Of a DNA stretch of 64,000 nucleotides, positions 48,705 to 59,854 are shown piece by piece; position 1 is the first letter of the stretch, and every line of letters starts with the position of its first letter. Under the pieces are notes generated by a model, which was not told the DNA's origin, did not search any database, and was given only the letters and a program-made list of their open reading frames with translations. This DNA is from Mixophyes australis (Eukaryota > Chordata > Amphibia > Anura > Limnodynastidae). Both the position numbers and the translations under genes were made by a program. Where the stretch lies: the NCBI GenBank assembly GCA_036250195.1, contig JAVHZZ010000003.1, positions 333,833,875-333,897,874 of the forward strand. Direction: 5' to 3'.

Positions 48705-50251
48705 TAGACTAATAAGCATCCTCAAGTCTGTAAGATTTTAAATTAAATGGAAATCCTTTACAGGTTGCCTAAATATCAGTAATATTACACAAGAGATGCC
48801 AATTAAAGCATAAACAACTGTAAATAATTTTCATTTAAGAAGCGTCCTTCTTAACAGTGATTTTTCCTTGTACATCAGTATTCTACTATGTACTCAAAAT
48901 CTACAAAAGATCAAATACCACCAGCGAGTCGCCCTGTAGTGTTAGCATTTGGTTCACTGTTAGAAACTTTAACACATTTTATAGACCACTTTTTACTGCC
49001 AAGAGCACTTACCAGCCTATACTGAGGATACAAATTATGTGCTTCTATTATTACAAGACATAGATGCCTCTGAAGTGACTTGCTTTTACCCGTTAAAAAT
49101 AAGAACATTATTTACCAGTGTTCCTCACCTTCGAGCCATGATTATAATTAAAAATTAATTGAGGTCACCAAGACTATCCATGATGACGATATAATGGGAT
49201 AAAAACTACTACACACAAAAGAAAGGAGTAGCAATGAGCTAACCAGTTGCATTATCATTAGCAAGTTTATATATCAGGCATTTTGAAAATTCCTTTATCT
49301 ATATGTAAATAATCCATTCATATTTGCTACACATATAATCAAGTGGTTTAGATATGTTGAAGACATTTTTGGTTTGGAAAAGGTATCCTTGAACAATTAC
49401 AGTACATGATTTGGACAAATTGTTGAAGGAAACTTTTGGCAGTGCATGCTTTAATATCTCAAAGGATTTATGTTCCATTAATTTTTGTAGAAATAGTTTC
49501 ATACTGCTCTATAGCAGAAACCACTACAAAAAAAATACTGTTTTGTATCATGTTTCTTTTCTTCTTTTTATCCAACATATTACACAATGCTATACATTGA
49601 GGGAAACAAGATACAAATAAAACAGCATAAGATGACATTAAATAAGATAAATTAGATAACATGGCCCTGCCAATGTCATGCGATACGTAACATTCCTAAA
49701 TTATTATGCATTTAATCTCCTGTATGTATCTATCCTAAAAAAAATAGCATATTTAGCATATATTTTTAAGGATTCCATTCCAAGATAGATCATGGTAAAT
49801 ATTGGTGATGAATGCCCCTGAGCTTTGTATTAAATGATATATGTCTAATACATGTAACTTGTCAATTCGTCAATAAACATTTCTGTAAATATCTATTTCT
49901 TCTGACAGCAAAATGTCACTTTTATACACTAAACACACTTCAGGTCTAAGTCCTCATAACCTTCAGCAGTAATTCTCACTTTTCAAAACAGGTGTCATAC
50001 TGAGCTCAGCAGGATGTACAATACTTTCTTAGCACAGTGAAACCAATCACTGTGCTAATAACTTCCAGAGTGAGTGAGATGAGCTCCTGATCCCAAACCA
50101 CGTGTCATACTGTGGGACTGTGTGATTTGATACAATATTCATGAAAATGAGGCAAAGTGGAAGCAGTCCTTTTCCTAATGAATTGACAGGCTGCACTATA
50201 CACACACACACTGCAATATATATATATCTTCTGCCAACACAATTGTTTTAT
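48705..50251. other. Intronic sequence, nothing confident
   Basis: A hairpin with an 11-bp stem (ttagcacagtg/cactgtgctaa) lies at 50028-50057, between two copies of 'gtgtcatactg'. No gene was recognised. Confidence 0.4.
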
Positions 50252-50361
50252 TAGAGATGCTCAAACTCGGTTCCTCAAAAATCGAACACACCCGAACTTA
50301 GCGGAGTCGGCTTAGTACTTTCACGCTTTTTCAGATTAGAAAACGAGGCAAAACGTCATTG

Positions 50362-50407
50362 TGACGTCATCGGATCTCGAATCTCGCAAGTTTTCGAATC
50401 TATAAAT
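50362..50407 (+). promoter_or_regulatory. Transposon promoter: CRE and TATA box
   Basis: A consensus CRE (TGACGTCA, 50362-50369) lies 31 bp upstream of a TATA box (TATAAAT, 50401-50407). Transcription would be expected to start near 50432 and read into the transposase leader. The spacing is that of a compact RNA polymerase II promoter. Confidence 0.6.
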
Positions 50408-50580
50408 ACCGCCCTCCGAGGCGATCTAGCGCCATTTGAGAGAGGGATACAGAAGGGGTAGCATAGAGTTTAGAGCAGTTGGACAGGCAAAGTTAGAGAG
50501 TTGAAAGAGGAGGGTGGTAGCAGTGTTAAATAAAGTAATCAGTGACATTCAGGAGAGCTCCATAGCTCCAGTGTTAAATC

Positions 50581-50804
50581 TCATTGCAGAAAAATATAAA
50601 TACTAGTGCTGCTGGCAGGGTTAGTGTAATTCTGCAGTCCAATTCTACTATGTTATATAGGCAACACAAAAAGGAGAGCTGCGTTGCTAATGGTCATTGC
50701 ATAAAAATAAAAAAAACTAGTGCTGGCAAGGTTAGTGTAATTCTGCAGTTCAATTCTACAGTGTTTTATAGGTAACACAAAAAGGAGAGCTGCGTTGCTA
50801 ATTG
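50581..50804 (+). repeat. Two tandem repeats in the hAT leader
   Basis: Units 50581-50693 and 50694-50804 share 'actagtgctggcaRggttag', 'ttctgcagtYcaattctac' and 'acacaaaaaggagagctgcg'. A third unit would begin with 'tcattgct' at 50805 but diverges. Confidence 0.9.
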
Positions 50805-51067
50805 TCATTGCTGAATTTGCACCAAAATGTGTACGGTGTTATTCAAATGGATTCACAGCAGTACACAGAAGAGCAGGAGCAGCAAGCAGCTGCTGCCACC
50901 AGTCCTGATGATAGTAATACCTGAACGTCATCTGGTAAAGCCTATGTAAAAGTACACAGTATTTTTAAGTCAGGGAAACAAACATCTAAAAAAACACCTT
51001 TTACCGGGTCAAGAAAAAAAGAGCTGTAATCCAGGCAAAGTAATCTGCCTGAAAAAAAATTGCCAAC

Positions 51068-53576
51068 ATGCCATTCTACACACGCAGTGGCAAAGAAAGA
51101 ATGAGGCCTTTGCCTTTCTCTACGGGTACGAGATATAAAACTGTTACTGAGGCATCTTCTTGTATGGTCACTAGTGACCAAGCAGGACCAAGTAATTCGG
51201 ACTCCCAATGTGGTGCCCAAATACTTTTACGTGTACAAGCTGAGCTGGAAGAAAACAGTAAGGCATTAGAGGAAAATGTATGCTCAGATTCAGAAATTAC
51301 ACCAATCCCTGAGGAGAGTCCATCCAACAGTGGTATGTCTAATGGTGACCATTCTGATAGTGTACCCATAAAGAAGGGTCCTTTCAGCATTTCTGCTGAT
51401 GTGTGCCTGAATAACCAGAGTGTAGCCAGTGATACACTAATTGAGGATGCCACTTTGGAATTGGAAAAGGATGAGGGGGATATTTTGTAGCCGACGAGGG
51501 CGCTAATGAGGATGTTAAGGAGGATAAGGTTGTTTGTGTAAGTCCTGCACCTGTGGAAGCAGTTCTTGCACGTGATAAGAAGAAAGCCATTGCCATGCCT
51601 GGACAGAAGACCAAAAAAGCCACTTCTTATGTGTGGAATTATTTCTACCCAAATCCTGCCAACAGTTGTCTAACCTTTGTAGTGTATGTAAAGCCACAGT
51701 CAGTCAAGGGAGGGACCTTAACCATCTGGGAACCTCATCCATGTTACGCAATTTTACACAAGTTCATGGCAAGGTGTTGGGAAAATCAGAACGTTAGGGT
51801 AAAAAAATAACAACAAACAGTCCATCATCAGCGAGGACCCTTCTCTCACCTACATCCCGACGCCTGTAATCTATACCCACAACAACGTCCTCGTCAATAT
51901 CCTCAGTAGCGATCGGAGTTAGTCCTGCATCCAAGTTGCTAAGACTAGATGACGCCAGCTCTATCCTTGATTCCTCTGAAGAATTCTTGAGCGTTAGTCC
52001 CACTGCTGCTGCTGTTGCTGGGGGTGAATCTTCATCCCAGAAGCAGACCAAGAAGAAGACTATTAGTAGTTTACAACAATTGCCTGTCAAACAATCCTTT
52101 GCAAGAGGAAGCAAGTATGAAACTGTCACCAAGTTGCAAAGCGGATCACAGACGCCATGGTGACTATGCTCGTATTAGATCTGCGTCCAATATCCACTAT
52201 TAATGCAGCTGGTTGTAGACAGTTAATTGAGGTCTTGTGTCCACGTTACCAAATTCCATCACGACACTATTTCAGTAGAAAAGCTATTCCTCACCTCTAC
52301 CAGAAGGTTCGTAAAAATTTTATTATTGGGCTGCAAAATCCCATTCTACCCACTGTACACTTAACCACAGATATGTGGACAATCGGAACTGGGCAAACTA
52401 AAGATTATTTAACTGTGACAGTCCACTGTGTTGGCGATTCACCTTCACCAGCAGGAACAGCAGCAGCATGTACCCAAGTACGTCACATTTGTCAGAGACA
52501 GGCTACTCTGTGTATCACCGGCTTCACTAAGAGGCATACAGCTGACAATCTGTTACAAAAACTAAGGGATGTCATTGCAACATGGCTTATCCCGCTTGGA
52601 CTCTCCTCAGGATATGTAATTTCTGATAACGCTATCAATATTGTGAGAGCATTACAGCTGGGTGAATTCCATCACATTCCCTGTTTTGCTCACACAATAA
52701 ACTTGGTGGTGCAGAGCTTTTTAAAAAATGACAGGGACGTGCAGGAGTTGCTGCCTGTGGCCCGTAAAATATATGGACATTTCCGTCATTCGGCAACAGC
52801 GTGTAGGAGATTGCAGCAGCTGCAAAAGCAATTTAATTTGCCTTGCCACCAACTGAAGCAAGAGGTGGTAACAAGGTGGAATTCCACCCTGTATATGCTT
52901 CTGCGTATGGAGGAACATCGAAAAGCCATCCACGCTTACTCCACAAGCCATGACATTGGGAAAAGAACTTGTAGATCAAGTACTTTTTTCGCTTCGCCAG
53001 GATCCAAGAGTTATCAAAATCTTGAAATCGGATCACTACATTTTGGCAGTATTCAAAAATATATGTGGGTGACACGCGCTTCCTATGTAGTGAAGTGTAG
53101 ATGCTGTCTATACAGAACAATAAGGGGGGGTTTCTTCCCCTAATAAAACTAAAAACACATTGAGTATTACCTGGCACATAGAAAGAACAATATGCAATAG
53201 AAAAAATAATAAATAAAATAGATAAATAAAACAGAAATAAAAATAAACATAAAAATAAACAAAAATGAGAGGTATGTGAAAATATATTTATTGAATTAAT
53301 TCAACAATGAAAAGAAAGAAAATCATAAACTTAGTCCATACATGGTCCAGACCTTTAAAGTGCAAATAAAAAATATGTATGCTCTTATAGATAATGATGT
53401 TCATAAAAATTAACTTCAGTTTCCACGAGGAAGGCTTTTCCCGCCAATTACTTCAAAATACTGAGACTTCTGTAATGGTGGATTCCAGCGGTGATGAATT
53501 AATAATCTGTGAGGATAATGTACACACTGATGAGGGTGAGGATGAGGCTAATGACAACAACATCTTGCCACAGTAG
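51068..53576 (+). pseudogene. ZBED/hAT transposase pseudogene
   Basis: The gene is open in pieces: 51068-51490 (acidic N-terminal region, then a stop), 51553-51810 (SYVWNYF start of the BED zinc finger; after a frameshift the LCSVCK cysteine pair and QVH follow), about 52020-52150 (linker, VKQSF), and 52157 to about 53000 (catalytic core). The core has TTDMWT (first catalytic Asp), SDNA and IPCFAHTINLVV (second Asp), and VTRWNSTLYML. The conserved FKxYV-type C-terminal half with the catalytic Glu is missing; the frame breaks near 52985 and unrelated DNA starts at about 53056. The final acidic tail, ending NILPQ, survives at 53440-53576. It resembles ZBED-family genes, but the breaks argue against domestication of this copy. 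Confidence 0.87.
53056..53400. other. Unidentified block replacing hAT coding sequence
   Basis: Sequence between 'ttggcagtattc' and 'ttttcccgccaatt' does not match the hAT reading frame. It includes an (AAATA)-rich tract at 53200-53260. Whether it is an insertion plus deletion or a recombination with another repeat is not clear. Confidence 0.45.
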
Positions 53577-53643
53577 AGTTCATTAACACCACTGTTACCT
53601 TAGGTGGCTTAAGGCCATTGCTACCTTGTTTTGTGGGGGCCCA

Positions 53644-53705
53644 AACAAACCAAGCACTTCAGCCACAGGGAGTGGCACTTTTGTGGCTGAAGTGCTTGGT
53701 TTGTT
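53644..53705 (+). repeat. Perfect hairpin in the hAT 3' untranslated region
   Basis: A 24-bp arm (53644-53667, AACAAACCAAGCACTTCAGC then CACA) pairs perfectly with 53682-53705 around a 14-nt loop. Confidence 0.93.
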
Positions 53706-54224
53706 AAAGTGTGCATGTCCTTCCTAAGATCCAAAATAAGGGTGGGTTGGGGGGCCCCAAGGACAATTCCACCTTGCACTATTTTTCTTTAATGCCACTG
53801 CTGTATGCCAATGTGTCCAAGATGTGCTAGGAACTGCCATATGTTTGAGTCATTGCTCTATCGCTTAGCATCCAGCCACATCACTGCAGTATTTATCCGA
53901 AAGTGTATGAAAATAATAATGTGACCTGTGAGGTGGTCAAAATTGACTGCAAATGACTTGAAATTAGTGTTAGTGAGGTTAATAATAATGTAGGAACAAA
54001 AATAGAGCAGAATTATGTGATTTTAGCATATTTTAGCAATTTTTCTAAAAAAATACAGATCTAAAACCAAAACCAACGAGCGTGATTTTGCCAAAAGCAA
54101 CCAAAACACGAAGCCAATCCAGACCCAAAACCACTTCACGGGGGTCAGTGAGCATCTCTAGTTATATCCAGACAGCAATAGACACAGTGATACCTACAAA
54201 TCAGCAGCAATAATGGTTAATTTT

Positions 54225-54385
54225 GTCAGAAGCCAATTAACCTACCAGTATGTCATTGGTGTGTGACAGAAACCAACACAACCACGGGGAAAACATAAAA
54301 ACTCCACACAGAACAGGCATTTTTCGGACTCAAACTCATGACCCCAATGCGAATCATTGTGCCACCATGCTAGCCACCAGACAAA
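54225..54385 (-). repeat. Diverged SINE copy (13.4-kb family)
   Basis: The reverse complement contains the head 'tggtggcacaatg..tggggtcatgagttt', the body 'ctgtgtggagtttttatg..ccccgtgg', and 'actggtaggttaattggc'. The 3' tail is missing. Confidence 0.75.
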
Positions 54386-54389
54386 ATAA

Positions 54390-55309
54390 TGGGAACATGT
54401 TAAAAATCAATAAAATCAAAACATTATTTTCAAATAAAGTGTAAATTTTAATTATATTTAGTCTTGCACAACAAATGAAGCTAGTTTATTTTGAGGCTAT
54501 AATTATTATAACAGTATTTTAAGCACATCAGAAAAAGCCTATCAGAGTATAATCTTAGCAATGTGGCAAAATAAAAAGTAAAATATGAAATGTCTCCACA
54601 ACTTCCTATCACTTCATTGTTTTAAATCATTTATAAAAGGTAAGATACTTTAAGCGGTGCATAGCACATTGCTTGGAGATAAACTTCGGCACCGTTGAGT
54701 AGATTACTGTTGTAATTTTAATTCAAAAGAACAAGAAAGTAAATTGAAAATGCTGTAATTCTAACACACTGCAAACTCGTGGACCAACTAAAAGTATTTA
54801 AGGTGCTAAAAGTATGCATATTTTTTGAGAATGTAATTTCTAATTTTGTCCTAAAATAATAACATTACATATTTTGCTCTTTATGAAGGGGTATATTGGG
54901 AACACCCCAGTTGGTGATACTGCTCTCATAAAAACAAGTGGAGAGGTTTCTTGTTAGTCTACAACAATCATCCTACCAAGACAAATATTAACATATAATT
55001 CAAAATTGGTATCAGCATAACATACACTACTATATACCATGTCTAACTGCTCCCCATTGGATTAAATTCAGATTCTTAATTGTGAGTAGTAAGCACTTGT
55101 GTAACACCCCACGACAAGTGGCGCGGCCGTTACTATGGCCACCAACGATGCACATTAAGTAAAGTCTGGAAAGGACAGTGAACAGAGGAAGTGAGGTGAC
55201 AGAAGAGGAGTAGAAGTGCTGAGGGAAGCAGGAAGAGAGCCTGAAAAACAAAGCAAATTAAGAACAAGTATAAAGAAACAGAAGAATAAATAAAGCAGTG
55301 AGGAGAGTA
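54390..55309. other. Intronic sequence, nothing identified
   Basis: AT-rich with one G+C-richer stretch (55090-55250, AGG-rich); no gene or repeat was recognised. Confidence 0.4.
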
Positions 55310-55462
55310 CAGGGGCAGATCTAGACTTTTCTTGTAAGGGGGGGCGGTTTATAGATTATCCTGACCCCTCCCCCTTTACAGTCACAGCCCATCCCTTCTC
55401 TAATCCCGACTCCTCCCCTTCTCCAGTCCCAACTCCTGTAGGCTCTGTGCCCTACAACACTA
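55310..55462. mobile_element. Partial hAT element (CAGKGGCGGATC family)
   Basis: It begins CAGGGGCAGATCTAGACTTT, matching the right end of the element at 12710-12995 when inverted. The other end is missing; the right part is C-rich ('ccctccccctttacagtcac'). Confidence 0.55.
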
Positions 55463-55632
55463 TGGGGCTGATTCAATTTGGTCACGTTATTCTAGGAATA
55501 ACGTGGGGCTAGCAGTATTAACGATTATACAGTAATTTTAACACCCGCATTTTGCTACAGCAAAAATCAGCGTTAAAGATTACTGTACTAATGGTAATAA
55601 TGAGCACTATTACCGTAGTAACAGTCAGGTTT
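55463..55632. mobile_element. Diverged MITE, partial (GGGGGAAT family)
   Basis: Shares 'gattcaatttggtcacgttattc', 'gttaaagattactgta' and 'ctattaccgtagtaac' type motifs with the MITEs at 24268 and 62925. The right end is not recognisable. Confidence 0.5.
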
Positions 55633-55739
55633 GTTCATTGCTTTGCTTTAAGTAAAACACTATATAGCTATAAAATCACAACAATAAGAGCAACAAATAA
55701 CAGATATGTTTGCCCCAGCATCACACTGCTGCCCCTTTC

Positions 55740-56664
55740 ATCCCACCTTCACCACACCACTGTTCCCACCTTCACCACACCACTGTTCCTACCTTCACCA
55801 CACCACTGCTCCCACCTTCACCACACCACTGCTCCCACCTTCACCACACTGTTCGCCGCATCACACCACTGCTCCCACCTTCAGCACAATGTTCCCCTCA
55901 TCACCACACCACTGCTCCCACCTTCACCACAATGTTCCCCTCATCACACCACTGCTCCCACCTTCACCACACCACTACTCCCACCTTCACCACACCACTG
56001 CTCCCACATTCACCACACCACTGCTCCCACATTCAGCACAATGTTCCTCTCATCACCACACCACTGCTCCCACCTTCACCACAATATTCCCCTCACTACA
56101 CCACTGCTTCCACCTTCAGCACAATGTTCTCCTCATCACCACACCACTGCTCCCACCTTCAGCACAATGTTCCCCTCATCACCACACCACTGCTCCCACC
56201 TTCACCACAATGTTCCCCTCATCACACCACTGCTCCCACCTGCACCACACCACTGCTCCCACCTTCAGCACAATGTTCCCCTCATCACCACACCACTGCT
56301 CCCACCTTCAGCACAATGTTCCCCTCACCACCACACCACTGCTTCCACCTTCACCACAATGTTCCCCTCATCACACCACTGCTCCCACCTTCACCACACC
56401 ACTGCTCCCACCTTCAGCACAATGTTCCCCTCATCACCACACCACTGCTGCCACCTTCACCACAATGTTCCCCTCACCACACCACTGCTTCCACCTTCAC
56501 CACACCACTGCTCCCACCTTCAGCACAATGTTCCCCTCATCACCACACCACAGCTTCCACCTTCACCACAATGTTCCCCTCATCACACCACTGCTCCCAC
56601 CTTCACCACACCACTGCTCCCACCTTCATCACACCACTGCTCCCACCTTCACCACACCACTGCT
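55740..56664 (+). repeat. Minisatellite, about 24- and 43-bp units
   Basis: More than 900 bp of tandem repeats built from 'ccaccttcaccacaccactg' (24-bp unit) and a longer unit with an added 'aatgttcccctcatcac' (about 43 bp). All three forward frames stay open for 330-381 codons only because the units lack stops. Confidence 0.96.
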
Positions 56665-56725
56665 GTTTCCTCTCACACCTCAAAAACATACTACTAGGTT
56701 AATTGACTGCTATCAAATTGACCCT

Positions 56726-56776
<51 letters not shown>

Positions 56777-56895
56777 GTGTGTGTCTGTTAGTGAATTTAG
56801 GCTGTAAGCGCCAATGGGGCAGGGACTGATGTGAGAGAGTCTCTGTACAGCGCTGCAGAATTAGTGGTACTATATAAATAGATGATGATGATCCA
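56665..56895 (+). repeat. SINE 3' part (13.4-kb family)
   Basis: From 'gtttcctctcacacctcaaaaa' through 'taggttaattgactgctatcaa', a (CT)n expansion (about 56729-56774), 'ccaatggggcagggactgat' and the tail 'ctatataaatagatgatgatgat'. The tRNA-like head is missing; the minisatellite abuts exactly where the head should be. Confidence 0.85.
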
Positions 56896-57764
56896 GGTAT
56901 AATCCATCAATTTCCATTTCAAATTCCTTAACCACCCATAAATTAGCTGTAAGTGACCCTTTCTGGGGCTTAGCGGCAGAAGTGGATGGACCCAATAATG
57001 CCTTTTATTTAACAATATATAGATGAATAACTATTATTGATGCCTATTTGGCTAATAAATATTGCAATTAAGGCAAGTCAAATCCAGGAGCTGTATTTCT
57101 GCTCTCTCTGGTAATAAACAGCCAAGATCTGCAGGTCACACCAAAGTTACATGGGTCCCATTGAATGCACTGAAAATGTGCTCTCAATACATCAAATTAT
57201 TTCAAATAGGTCAAGTGCAAGTTAAAATCTATGTGTTGGATTGCAAATGCACTGTGGATACATGTTAATGAGCCTTAGATATACATTATTTTCATATTGT
57301 ACATTTAATTTTATTTTTTGTATTGTAGATTTGTATTACTATAGGATTTCTTACGTTTATTTAAAAACTAATGAAAAGGACAAAAGGACAATTTCTTTAC
57401 TCAAAATGAATGGCAATATTTTGGTCTGGGAAATTTTCCTTAAAAAAGGAAATCCAATTATCCATATATAAAATGTTTGCACTTGTCCAAAGTTATTGTT
57501 AGGTGTGCAAGCAACACAAGCCAATTGTGGTGATAAACTGACCTCTATTAGTTGTATAGAGGGTTTTCACATTGATGTCACTTCCGGTTTGTACCTTCCC
57601 GCTTTTTTTTCACTTTGCTCACTTTTTAACGGTTATTGCATTCATTTTTTATGCCATTTGAAAGTTTTTGTTTTTTTTATTATTTTAACCAATTATACCT
57701 TTTACATTAAAATAAGTTTTGTCCTTGTTACTGTAACAAATCCACAAGCCTTTTAAGACGACAA
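56896..57764. other. Intronic sequence, nothing identified
   Basis: AT-rich, with only short unrecognised reading frames. Confidence 0.4.
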
Positions 57765-57832
57765 GTATTGCTTGGCTATGTTAAATTGAATGCACGTATG
57801 TATAGTTACCCCTTTTGACTAACAAAGCACAT
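57765..57832 (+). repeat. Direct repeat flanking a TIR element (left copy)
   Basis: Shares 'gtattgcttg-ctatgttaa', 'gttaccccttttg-ctaac' and 'agcacatt' with 59255-59329, on the other side of the 57833-59224 element. Confidence 0.75.
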
Positions 57833-59224
57833 TAGGCCTGATTCATTAAGGAACGCAAATGCCGATTGTGAGGAAACCACCCTTAGCTGTGACGATGGAT
57901 ACCCTCCGTGGATTCAGCTCACTTGGGTAGACTAGAATATATCCAAAATGAGGCTTTATTACAACAGCACAACACCATAAGACGTTCACATGTTACAGGG
58001 TAAATGGTAGAGTGTACAATCCCGCAGCCTCTTGCAGTCAGCATCTCAAAGTAACAATCTCAGTATACTTCAGAGTCTTATCCCCCCGCAGTATTACCAC
58101 TACCATTTGCTACACAATCCTCTGCCCCCCCATCCTGGGCTACTGGCTCACACAGACCCTGTCCTGGTATGGTTTCCTCTTGCAGCATTGTAATGCCTGA
58201 CAGAGTGTCCTTTGTGCTGATGTCTTGTACACCAGGATCCTCCAAGATGGAAGTACTCCATGGACATCCTGCTCTACTTATAGCCATGGCAGTCTTACCT
58301 TGGAGTAGGCTCAAGGTGTCCCAATCCTCCCCCTTTCAGAAGGGGTCTATCAGTGGACACTTAAATTATTTAACTGTTAGACATACCATCTCTGTTATCT
58401 TGATTATACAATGGACTGGCTTGACAGAATTAGCTAGTTGGCTGGATACACTAAACAAAAGGTTACAATATTACACAGGAAATAACATGACACTTCACGC
58501 CTGAAGCATTGACACATTGTACCTGCAGCGCTACACAATCTGTTTGAGATACATTTCGATACATTAACATTTATATAGATACATATTAATACACTTGCCA
58601 ATGCCACTTCAGCCAGATTAGTACTGTGGAAACAAGTTGCACATTACCTGGAAGTACTAACCTACTTACCTCCCAGATTACCTGTTGACCTAGATAATTA
58701 ACTTGGGCTACCAGCTAGCTAGCTTAACTTTCACTCCGTTATCATTCTGATTACATTACCAACATCCCAGATATAATCCACACCTCATAATAATGGATAT
58801 TTGAGACAAATGGTAACTACCTTAGTTAACACAACTGCCTAGCTCTCCCTCTTGTCATGCAATGTGGCTTCTGCTGTCCTGCTATTTTCAGACAATATGA
58901 CAACATTACCACTAGATACAATATTGCAGGTAATCGCAAGGGCAAAATGTACCTAATGTACCTAATTACATGAAATATCAATACACAATACACTAATGCT
59001 AAGTATTAATAGGCAACAATATATCTAGAAGTGTATTGTGTCTGCCTCAATATGGCAAATGCCGTATATATAGAGCATTTCCACACCCATGTTCAACAAC
59101 ACACGTTTCTTCAGGTCCACTTGTAGTTGAATATGGATGTGCGTATGCTCGAATTACGTGCATTTTAAAAAAAAAAAATGCACAATACGTTCGTTTTTGC
59201 GTCCGTTAATGAATCAGGCCCATA
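57833..59224. mobile_element. TIR transposon (GGCCTGATTCATTAA ends) split by an LTR-like block
   Basis: The left end TAGGCCTGATTCATTAAGGA and the right end, reverse-complemented, TATGGGCCTGATTCATTAAC are inverted, with TA at both edges. The native interior is short (57833-57866 and 59050-59224) and has an A-run flanked by 'gtgcatttt' and 'aaatgcac'. The remaining 1.18 kb is foreign. Confidence 0.75.
57867..59049 (-). mobile_element. Candidate solo LTR inside the TIR element
   Basis: On the minus strand the block starts TGAGGCAGACAC and ends TTTCCTCACA (TG...CA, with TGAGG/CCTCA inverted). It has TATA-like CTATATAAAT near 58575 and a polyadenylation signal AATAAA (plus-strand 57955-57960) about 90 nt before the 3' end. 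A 10-bp direct repeat, GCAAATGCCG, lies just outside both ends (57855-57864 and 59055-59064), but the bases directly at the ends do not form a clean 4-6 bp duplication. Confidence 0.5.
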
Positions 59225-59254
59225 GTGTTCCAGCTTGTACATTTGTGTAGCAGA

Positions 59255-59329
59255 GTATTGCTTGACTATGTTAACCCTTTCAATGCTGGTATCTGAATTG
59301 TTACCCCTTTTGTCTAACCAAGAGCATTG
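59255..59329 (+). repeat. Direct repeat flanking a TIR element (right copy)
   Basis: See 57765-57832. This copy lies 30 bp to the right of the transposon end. Confidence 0.75.
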
Positions 59330-59447
59330 TGTGTACATTTAGATATTCAAGTTTGGGTCCTATTGTCCTAATACAATAGGTGGTGCAGCGATAAGGAGTG
59401 TATGGATGTGAGAAAACTGTTTACGGTGCGATTAAGTGAGATTTGTA

Positions 59448-59854
59448 AAGCTGGGTACACACTACAGAAATTTCGACTAACTTTTTATGCCGATCGATTT
59501 TACATGCGATCAATGTTCCGATCGCTCGGTCCATGGACTGCATACACACTAGACTTGTTTAGGATGATAAAGGGAAGAGCGGACGTCCCTTTAGCGACTT
59601 TTTACAGCCATGTTGTCGTGAGCAATGACTGTAATTTCGTACTCACCGTTGTGGATCGGTCGGAAGTTTATACACACTACACTACAGAAACGAGATTGGA
59701 ACGAAAATATTAAACGGTACGACCAACCAAATGAGGCGACAATCGTCCATTTGGGCAGACTTTCTACCATCGTGTCACTGCACACACTGACCCGACTTTT
59801 GTCGGCTGATTTAGCCGATTATTGGATGAAAACTGTGTAGTGTGTACCCAGCTT
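59448..59854. mobile_element. TIR element (AAGCTGGGTACACACTA ends)
   Basis: The left end AAGCTGGGTACACACTACAG and the right end, reverse-complemented, AAGCTGGGTACACACTACAC match over 19 bases. The interior contains several 'cgatc' motifs and a second inner 'tacacactaca' copy at 59671. TA-like sequence flanks both ends; the family is unassigned. Confidence 0.82.

Larger units (their letters stand above)
50252..54160 (+). mobile_element. ZBED-type hAT transposon, nearly full length, inactive
   Basis: The terminal inverted repeats are TAGAGATGCTC (50252) and its complement ending at 54160. In order, the element contains a promoter region (CRE plus TATA), a 5' leader with two tandem repeats of about 112 bp, a broken transposase gene, a 350-bp unrelated block at about 53056-53400 replacing the C-terminal coding part, a 3' untranslated region with a perfect hairpin, and an 'aaccaaaac'-rich right end. 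A clean 8-bp target duplication was not found (best 6 of 8). A truncated relative is at 27100-27385. Confidence 0.88.

Noticed and set aside
51068..53576. Domesticated ZBED gene
   Set aside because: The frame is broken several times, the C-terminal catalytic part is missing, and it lies between intact transposon ends.
55740..56664. CRISPR-like array of short repeats
   Set aside because: There are no unique spacers of regular length, no cas genes and no prokaryotic context; the units are a simple minisatellite.
55552..56791. Three overlapping open frames of 330-381 codons on the plus strand
   Set aside because: They run through a minisatellite whose units lack stop codons in every forward frame. 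No protein domain is present and composition is set by the repeat.
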